Assembly (NCBI RefSeq): GCF_008831285.2
Contig: NC_045150.1
Location: 4,724,001-4,788,000, forward strand
Length of the DNA stretch: 64,000 nucleotides
Direction of reading: 5' to 3'
Origin: Nymphaea colorata
Taxonomy: Eukaryota > Streptophyta > Magnoliopsida > Nymphaeales > Nymphaeaceae
The notes beneath the pieces are model-generated. The model did no database searches, was not told where the DNA came from, and saw only the letters and a list, made by a program, of their open reading frames with translations. Numbering within the stretch: the first letter of the stretch is position 1; every line of letters begins with the position of its first letter. Both the position numbers and the translations under genes were made by a program. Shown here one piece after another: positions 57,935 through 64,000 of this stretch.

Positions 57935-58380
57935 GCCTATCTGTTTGGGATATCCATGTGCAAGTGTGGACGTTCATAGGAATGCAAGCACGAAAAATTG
58001 AAATAAAATGATTACCGCTATAACAGGATGAGTTTTTAAACTTTATGACACTAAAACCCATCACGAACAGTGTATTCCATGATTAAAACTATCGCCAATC
58101 AACAATCATCACGTAATGCACTATGTGGGATGAACTTTAGTATTGCAAAATTTAAAAAAGCCATCCTGCCATAGAGGTTGCCTGGCTGATTTCAATTCAT
58201 CATGCAAGTAGATTGTTGCCATCCAGACCACCCGTAACCAGAATGGCTTTTGAAACTACGGTGTACACAACTTACTAGAAGGTCCACAAAACTGCTGCCG
58301 AAACGCCACTCATCTTATTTGTCTAGTAAAAAGGGTCGAGACCATCATTTTCCTTTCAAGAGCTCAATAGAATTAGGTGA

Positions 58381-58440
58381 GCAGAAAGCACATACCAAGG
58401 CACATCTGTAAGCAGAAAGTACATACCAAGGCACATCTGA
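58381..58440. repeat. 30-bp tandem duplication
   Basis: AGCAGAAAG(C/T)ACATACCAAG and the following GCACATCTG occur twice in direct succession with one base change. Confidence 0.85.
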
Positions 58441-59798
58441 ACAATTTTAGAAAAGTTTCCAAGTGGGCGGCCCCGCAGACAAAGGCAAAACAATATTTGG
58501 CCACCAAATCCTACGGTGCAACAGCTCTACAAACCTTCATTCTTTAGACGGTTTAATGGTCAAGTGCCTAAACACGACAAAGACAGATAACCACCCACGT
58601 ACAAACGGAGGGTGTTTTAAAATTTTGATTAAAGATGATGGAAAAAATTGATTAGTTGACAAATCAGGATACCATTGACATAGGTCGAATACCAACCACC
58701 AGGAGCAGATACCACCATCATTTTGGTTTTCGTATTCTTTTCGGTGAAACCTTCCAGAATTTCCTGATTTTTCCTGCACCAAGTTTCTCCATGTACATAT
58801 TAGAATCACATGGTTAAGTTAGCATAACTAGGCAAATTCTTGGTCAAAAAGTGGCCACATAAGCATATCATAATGAAGGCTCACAAGAGAAAAACAACCA
58901 TTTAATGGGGAACCTATCATTTGCAGACAACAGAGCACAACTGTTAATATAATATAAATATGCTATACACATTGATCTTCTACCAACCAGACCTCCAGCG
59001 GCATGCAGCATCAATCAGCTTGTGTTCCCTATAAGTACTGCATAAAACACTAAATGATACTCTGCAATGGTCAATCAAAATCCTTGGAGAATTTTACATC
59101 CACGTTTAGGTTCTCATTTTCAGCAACTCCTACATTAAGTCTTTCACATATCCTTACAGGTTTCCCTCCATACCAACGACAAGAATCAGCAATAAACAAG
59201 ATTAAACAGAACCCCATACCTCTACAGCAACATTTTCCCCAGTTGTGTTCCAACATACAGAATCGCACGCGGTCAAGCCTATTTTTGCCTTTCATTAAAT
59301 CAAACAATTTAAGCTAAATGTTTATAACAGACCATCTGTGTCTGAAGGATCGACAGATAGGAAAACTGCACAGATGCTGTCACATACATTAAAATATTGG
59401 ACACAGAAAAGTAGAAAAGCACATGCGGTGATATCCCCGCAGAGCCAACTTCTACAGATATTAGCATTGTGCTCAGACGCCTTGAACCATGGGCTCTGTG
59501 CCTTAATGCAAAATTAAATTCTATGGTTTCTTACCCGTACATGTTTATCCTCACTTTGCATTGAGAGCGGGGGTGAAGAGATAAATCATAACGAGCTCCA
59601 TTCTCCAAGCTAAATTAAACACTGAATATCAAAGCCAAAAATGTGAGCAGACTACTGAACCTGCAGCCTGAATTAACTAACTCCTCACATCCCTGGCCAT
59701 CAATGATCATCCAGGAACTGTTGATGGATGCCATCCAATAGAGCTGCAGCTCAAATTGTCAATCAAACACACATGCAATGCCAACTGATCCTGAAAAT

Positions 59799-62700
59799 TC
59801 AGACAATGCTTGGTGCATCACCGACCCAACTGCAAACCGCGAGTGGCCAGCGGGTTCTAATACAGTCCACCAATGGAGCATGCTGAGAACGTTCAGGCTG
59901 ATCCACTTCAACATTGCCATCTTTCTCGCCTTGCTCATTGCTCAAGTCTGGGGTCAGCTCAACCAGGAACTCCTCAGGTCTCCATCTTGGAGGGACGGTA
60001 ACGCTAAGTTCAGTAAGTCTTGGCCTTTGTTGTAAGGTCTCACCTTCAGTTAATTGATTACCATTTGAAACAGCCTTGGCAATCCCATTAAAGTGATATA
60101 GATCAAACTGCTTTTTCCCAATCAGCCCAGTTGCATCCTTCATGCCACCCAAGCTCTTGTCAAGCTGTAACAGGGCGTGCCAGAATTCACTCCAAACAAT
60201 GAAGGCCGTGCTAGCAAGATTTTCAAGCATTTCTGGTGGCATGTTGACCTTTGTTTCTCTAAGAACGTGCTGAAGCTTTTCTGAGCTTATAAAACCGCCA
60301 CCACCACTTTGGTCTTGAGCATCAAATGCTCTTCTGATCTCTGCTTCTCGTTTTTCAAATTCATTCTCATCCTGTACGCTGGTGTCAAGTGCAAATACTA
60401 CAGTGTAATGAGATTCACTTCCGACCACCCAGATAGGCCACTTGGGGCACTTCAGATATTGACCCACCTTGCAGAGGTTGAGTGATTCGAGAAGACTAAG
60501 GAACCCAACTTCCACAAATGTTGGAATACCCTTGAGGAACATACCACCACCCAAATCCATTCTACCATCAAATACATTTGGTACAGCTTGACCACAAAGA
60601 AGCAGGTTTACGATTTCCTGTTTAGAATAAGACAATGTTAGAAATCCATTATGAGAGCATTGCATACCAACACGTAAATATCTTCAAACACAAATATTGT
60701 TGCATCATCCGTTATGCTCTATAACATGAACACAATTATTTTTTTTCCACCTTTTACACTTCTCCTTTCCATGATGCAAACATGAAAAGTTTTACAAAAA
60801 TCTAATTTTGTCCCTTGGTTAAGACACCAATATTTTTTTCGTTATTCATAAAAAACCTCAAATATCTGATTTTCATGGAGAAGACAAACTTTAATTTCAT
60901 GTTAATCTTCTCATCATGAAAATCATTGTGAACCCCTTGCAATATTGGAAAGATAACATTCATGGAATTGAATAAAATTGACAGAAGCATCTTTTGGTAT
61001 ATCAAACTAATCATAGAACTACAGAAAGGTTCTCATTTCTCAACGATGGTTATATATATAACTTTGTTGCCTGTGCAAAAATATATTCAGTATCTTACGG
61101 CATACACTTGTCTTCAGTACTTAAAACCGTGTTTCTGCAAGCACAAGCAATCAGGTCATGGACCCTAACGCACAGGTTCTCTGAATAAGAAACTTCACAA
61201 TTTTGCACTGGAAATCGGGACATAAATTTGTACCAAATGTATAATTCTCAGGTGAAATTTACTAATCTGTTGACAGAAAAAGTTAGTCTAACATGCACCA
61301 CATTGACAAGGTTCACACAATAAAAAGAAAATCCAAATTTAGTTTTGGCATCCCACAAGACATTGACTTCTCAGGTCACAAGGGCTTCTTCTACGTTTCC
61401 CTATCTAAAAGCAAGAGAAGAAACATTGCACAATGGGAGACATAAAATGCTGTGATATATGTCAGAGACAATGCTTATGTGGTCAATGGCCTTTCAATTT
61501 TGTTGTTAATAAATGTACTTTGACAAAATTATACATGAAACATTTAATAAAAATTTTGTGCTTGGTTGCCACTCACAACCATGTGCTTCATGTTTCCTAT
61601 GCACGTTATCTTTGTGCCGGTAGAGTATGCACTCCTCCATACCACATGCTTGCATTGTAAGCAAATGTGTTTGGGCACACCTGGTTGATGCTGATAGATG
61701 GCTGTTCTCATACAAAGACATGCCATAACTGCTACGAGTCATCATAAAACCGAATTTGGACCTCGACCAGTCACATATTCAGAATCACAGTTCAAGGATT
61801 CTTAGTACCGTAAAACTATGCCCTTGTGAATAATATAGCAATGATGACTTCAATAAGATTAAATGTAGAAATTCAAGCATGTCTCTAGCGGGTTGTCTAT
61901 CATGCATCTCGTATAAAGTTACTTTGTTAAGAAGAATCAGATATTAACAATTAGAAACGACAATGATCATATGCGATTGTATGCTATCATAATTTAACTA
62001 ACGATATTATGGTGTTTATTTCATGGATGTTGTATCATGGAATTTAATTACTTGCATACCTTATCAGGCACTAACAATAAAAAGTTTTTTGGTCCAAGCA
62101 TATCAAGTTTCTGAGTCAACCCAAGAGTCATTATGAACTGATTGCTTTCCACAGTGACTGGCTATTCTTGCGGTGCAGCAAGCATAAGAATAGTTTTTGG
62201 CTTTAAATGGTTTCTCCATTTTCTGTTGTACCATTACTAGGACCATAAGCCAATTCTGAATGGTACTGTAAATTTAGTATCAAAAGCCTGTCATTGTAAA
62301 GAGGCTGGAATGCCTATGTGCCCAAATCAAACATTTTTTTTCCTTTTTTCCCCTTCTGCTTTACCTTTTTCATTTATTTACTTGTGTTTTTTTCTTCATT
62401 TTTTTCCTTCTCCTTCTCATTCTTCTTCTTCCTTTTTTTTTTCATCTACTGTTTTTGTTCCACCTAGGCCTTTTTGAAGGTACACTGCTACGTCACAGGG
62501 GTGCGGATGCGATACGGGTGCGGATACGGGGATACGGGTGCGGATACAACAATTTTCAAAATTTTCGGATACGCAGACACGGCTACATTAAATATTCTAA
62601 AAAATGATAAGATTAAAAAAAAAATTAAATTAATAGTTCACTCTTACAATCTTGTGAGAAAATGTGTTTTATCACAAAAGTACTGAATATTTGAAAGGAT

Positions 62701-63421
62701 TGTTCATGGAAATAATTGGATGCATCACAAAAAATTGATAAAATGAAAAAAAACATTAAATTTTTATTTTTTATTTTTTATTTTTTGCCGTGTCCTAGCC
62801 GAGTCCCGTGTCGGCGAGTCGACATGGGTACGCGGCCTCTTTAGCCGCGTCCATGTGACATAGGTTCACTGCCTAGGCTCACCAAACGTTTTGACTATTA
62901 AGACCACTATAAGGCAACATCCACGGGGAGTGGAGACCATTTGGAAATGGAAAAAAGAGAATATCAGCATTTCTAAAGCAAACAACAATAACAACTTCAA
63001 TATAAACACGTCATACTTCAGAGAAAAAAATATTTTCAGCTTTGCCACCTATGCTGATATAAACTGCACATGCAGAGGAAGCAAAACCACCAAGATGACT
63101 TGTAAAATATTGAAATATTTTCAGAGCAGAATCACAGAGATTTTTCTTAACATGATTTCAGAGTCAGACACTATTCCTCCTTTCTTCATATTTAAAATAA
63201 GGAGACATCATTAGCCAATTCACAAATACTAGAAAGCCAAGACAGATGGAAATAGCTCAAAGCCAGTAACATGAGAAACACAAGTGTAACTTGTAACGTG
63301 AAGACTTGAGATAACGAAACATTTGATTTGTAAAGGCGGCAGTACATACCTGTGAAGCATGACCGAATGGAGCAGTGACTAAAGGGAGGCTAGGATCGTC
63401 TCGGTCCGCTTGTATATGTTC
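59799..63421 (-). CDS. MINDY-3/4-like deubiquitinase (DUF4205), C-terminal exons; gene continues past the right edge
   Basis: Two exons are visible on the minus strand: 63421-63350 (24 codons, EHIQADRDDPSLPLVTAPFG) and 60617-59799 (272 residues plus stop), joined in phase 0 across a 2.7-kb intron. MINDY proteins are cysteine deubiquitinases that trim K48-linked ubiquitin chains. LLLCGQAVPNVFDGRMDLGG, CPKWPIWVVGSESHYTVVFA (with the family's catalytic-type His after ES) and KKQFDLYHFNGIA are typical of the plant DUF4205 protein also described as a ubiquitin-interacting-motif protein. An EF-hand-like segment (FDAQDQSGGGGFISSEKLQ) interrupts the fold, as in MINDY-3. The catalytic Cys and any N-terminal ubiquitin-interacting motif should lie beyond position 64000. 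The C-terminus after VPPRWRPEEFLVEL is Glu/Asp-rich and poorly conserved. Confidence 0.9.
60618..63349 (-). other. Intron of the MINDY-like gene with one hAT MITE
   Basis: 2.7 kb of AT-rich intron. It contains a T-rich stretch (62330-62460) and the hAT-like element at 62488-62863. No other gene is visible; frames at 61433-61745 and 62891-63214 are random. Confidence 0.7.
62488..62863. mobile_element. hAT-like MITE with CTACGTCAC/GTGACATAG ends
   Basis: Starts CTACGTCACAGGGGTGCGG and ends CCGCGTCCATGTGACATAG. Flanks GTACACTG (62480-62487) and GTTCACTG (62864-62871) agree at 7 of 8 positions. The GGGTGCGGATACGG repeats near the left end are shared with the element at 32223-33368. Confidence 0.8.
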
Positions 63422-63489
63422 CTGCAACAACGAAATCTCCTCACCAACAGGCTCTCAAAATTTTTTTTTGATGAAATCAAGAAAAATCC

Positions 63490-63495
63490 TTTCAT

Positions 63496-63529
<34 letters not shown>

Positions 63530-63530
63530 A
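63490..63530. repeat. (TA)n-(GT)n compound microsatellite
   Basis: A short TA run is followed by about eleven GT units, in an intron of the MINDY-like gene. Confidence 0.85.
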
Positions 63531-63894
63531 TTGTCCACACCCCACAAACAACAATATTAACAAATTATGATTCTATGAATGGTTCAAAGAAAAATAAAGC
63601 AAATTGCAAGTTGCCGCACTCCCCTCAGTGATTGTCCTAAAGAGTCCGTGTTACTTAGTCAAAAACTATAAGATTAAAAAGAATCATGAGAAGTGCAAAG
63701 CATGGATTGGGTTATTGGGTATTATAAGGATTTGAAGATTCAGATCTTAGCTTTCTCAGCTGCTAAGACCCCAACTAGGCATCGGATTACTAAGATGATT
63801 TCCCCATTTCCGCAATTTTAGACATTCCACATCCATTTATGCGGTTGCATTTGTGAAAAAATACTTAACAATACCAGAGCCCAAAGGTGGACAG

Positions 63895-64000
63895 CTATGT
63901 CACCTGACCGCAGGGGCGGATGCGGATGCAGCAATTTTTCAAAAAAAATTAGGTGCAGGTCTGGCAAGGGTGTATATATATGTGTGTGCATATATGTATG
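63895..64000. mobile_element. hAT-like MITE, cut by right window edge
   Basis: CTATGTCACCTGACCGCAGG begins at 63895 and continues with GGGGCGGATGCGGATGCAGC and CAATTTTTCAAAA, closely following the interior of the element at 62488. The other end lies outside the window. Confidence 0.65.

Larger units (their letters stand above)
54892..59798. other. Intergenic DNA between FBPase and the MINDY-like gene
   Basis: 54892-55400 is GC-rich and probably FBPase promoter and leader; the overlapping minus-strand frames there are low-complexity Ser/Pro/Arg. A (GA)n run lies at about 57899-57932. A 30-bp direct duplication (GCAGAAAGCACATACCAAGG and following) lies at 58381-58440. The MINDY-like 3'UTR is expected just left of 59799. 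No other gene is supported. Confidence 0.45.

Overview
The window is nuclear DNA of a flowering plant. Three genes have many short exons with canonical GT/AG junctions, and two others encode a plastid protein (SecE1) and a cofactor-biosynthesis enzyme. Introns are unusually long and AT-rich, and every common class of plant transposon is present. I cannot name the species. Roughly 12% or less is host coding sequence or plausible UTR; the rest is transposon, repeat or unassigned DNA.

Layout. 1-2069 holds a decayed Ty1/copia gag-pol on the minus strand, cut by the window edge. 3839 starts a CACTA-type terminus. Inserted next to it is a structurally complete LTR retrotransposon on the minus strand (4075-13798), with two LTRs of about 1.8 kb, a primer-binding site, a polypurine tract and an imperfect 5-bp target duplication. 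It shows no recognisable reverse transcriptase or integrase, so it looks non-autonomous. Host genes follow: SECE1 (minus, 14883-15401, single exon), CNX6/MoaE (plus, 18484-19101, single exon), RPN13 (minus, 22454-36671 coding, 13 coding exons plus a 5'UTR exon near 38.6 kb), cytosolic fructose-1,6-bisphosphatase (minus, 43995-54891, 12 exons), and the 3' part of a MINDY-3/4-like deubiquitinase gene (minus, 59799-63421, continuing past the right edge).

The exon models were assembled by eye from reading frame, splice sites and family resemblance. The FBPase exons sum to 1026 bp (341 aa plus stop) and the RPN13 exons to 990 bp (329 aa plus stop), with phases closing throughout, which strongly supports both. 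The RPN13 model contains a 15-bp microexon.

RPN13 and FBPase introns act as transposon traps. They contain several short hAT elements with CTATGTCAC-type termini and 8-bp target duplications, a DUF659/hAT transposase tail, a gypsy gag fragment, a Tourist-like MITE and many AT/GA microsatellites. A PIF/Harbinger-like element with a TAA target duplication lies between RPN13 and FBPase.

The host genes do not form a pathway. They serve plastid protein translocation, molybdenum cofactor synthesis, the proteasome ubiquitin receptor, cytosolic sucrose synthesis/gluconeogenesis, and ubiquitin chain trimming. I saw no tRNA, rRNA or CRISPR. No convincing new biological system stands out. The most unusual item is the non-autonomous LTR element with two unrecognised ORFs, one of which ends on the first three bases of its own 3' LTR.
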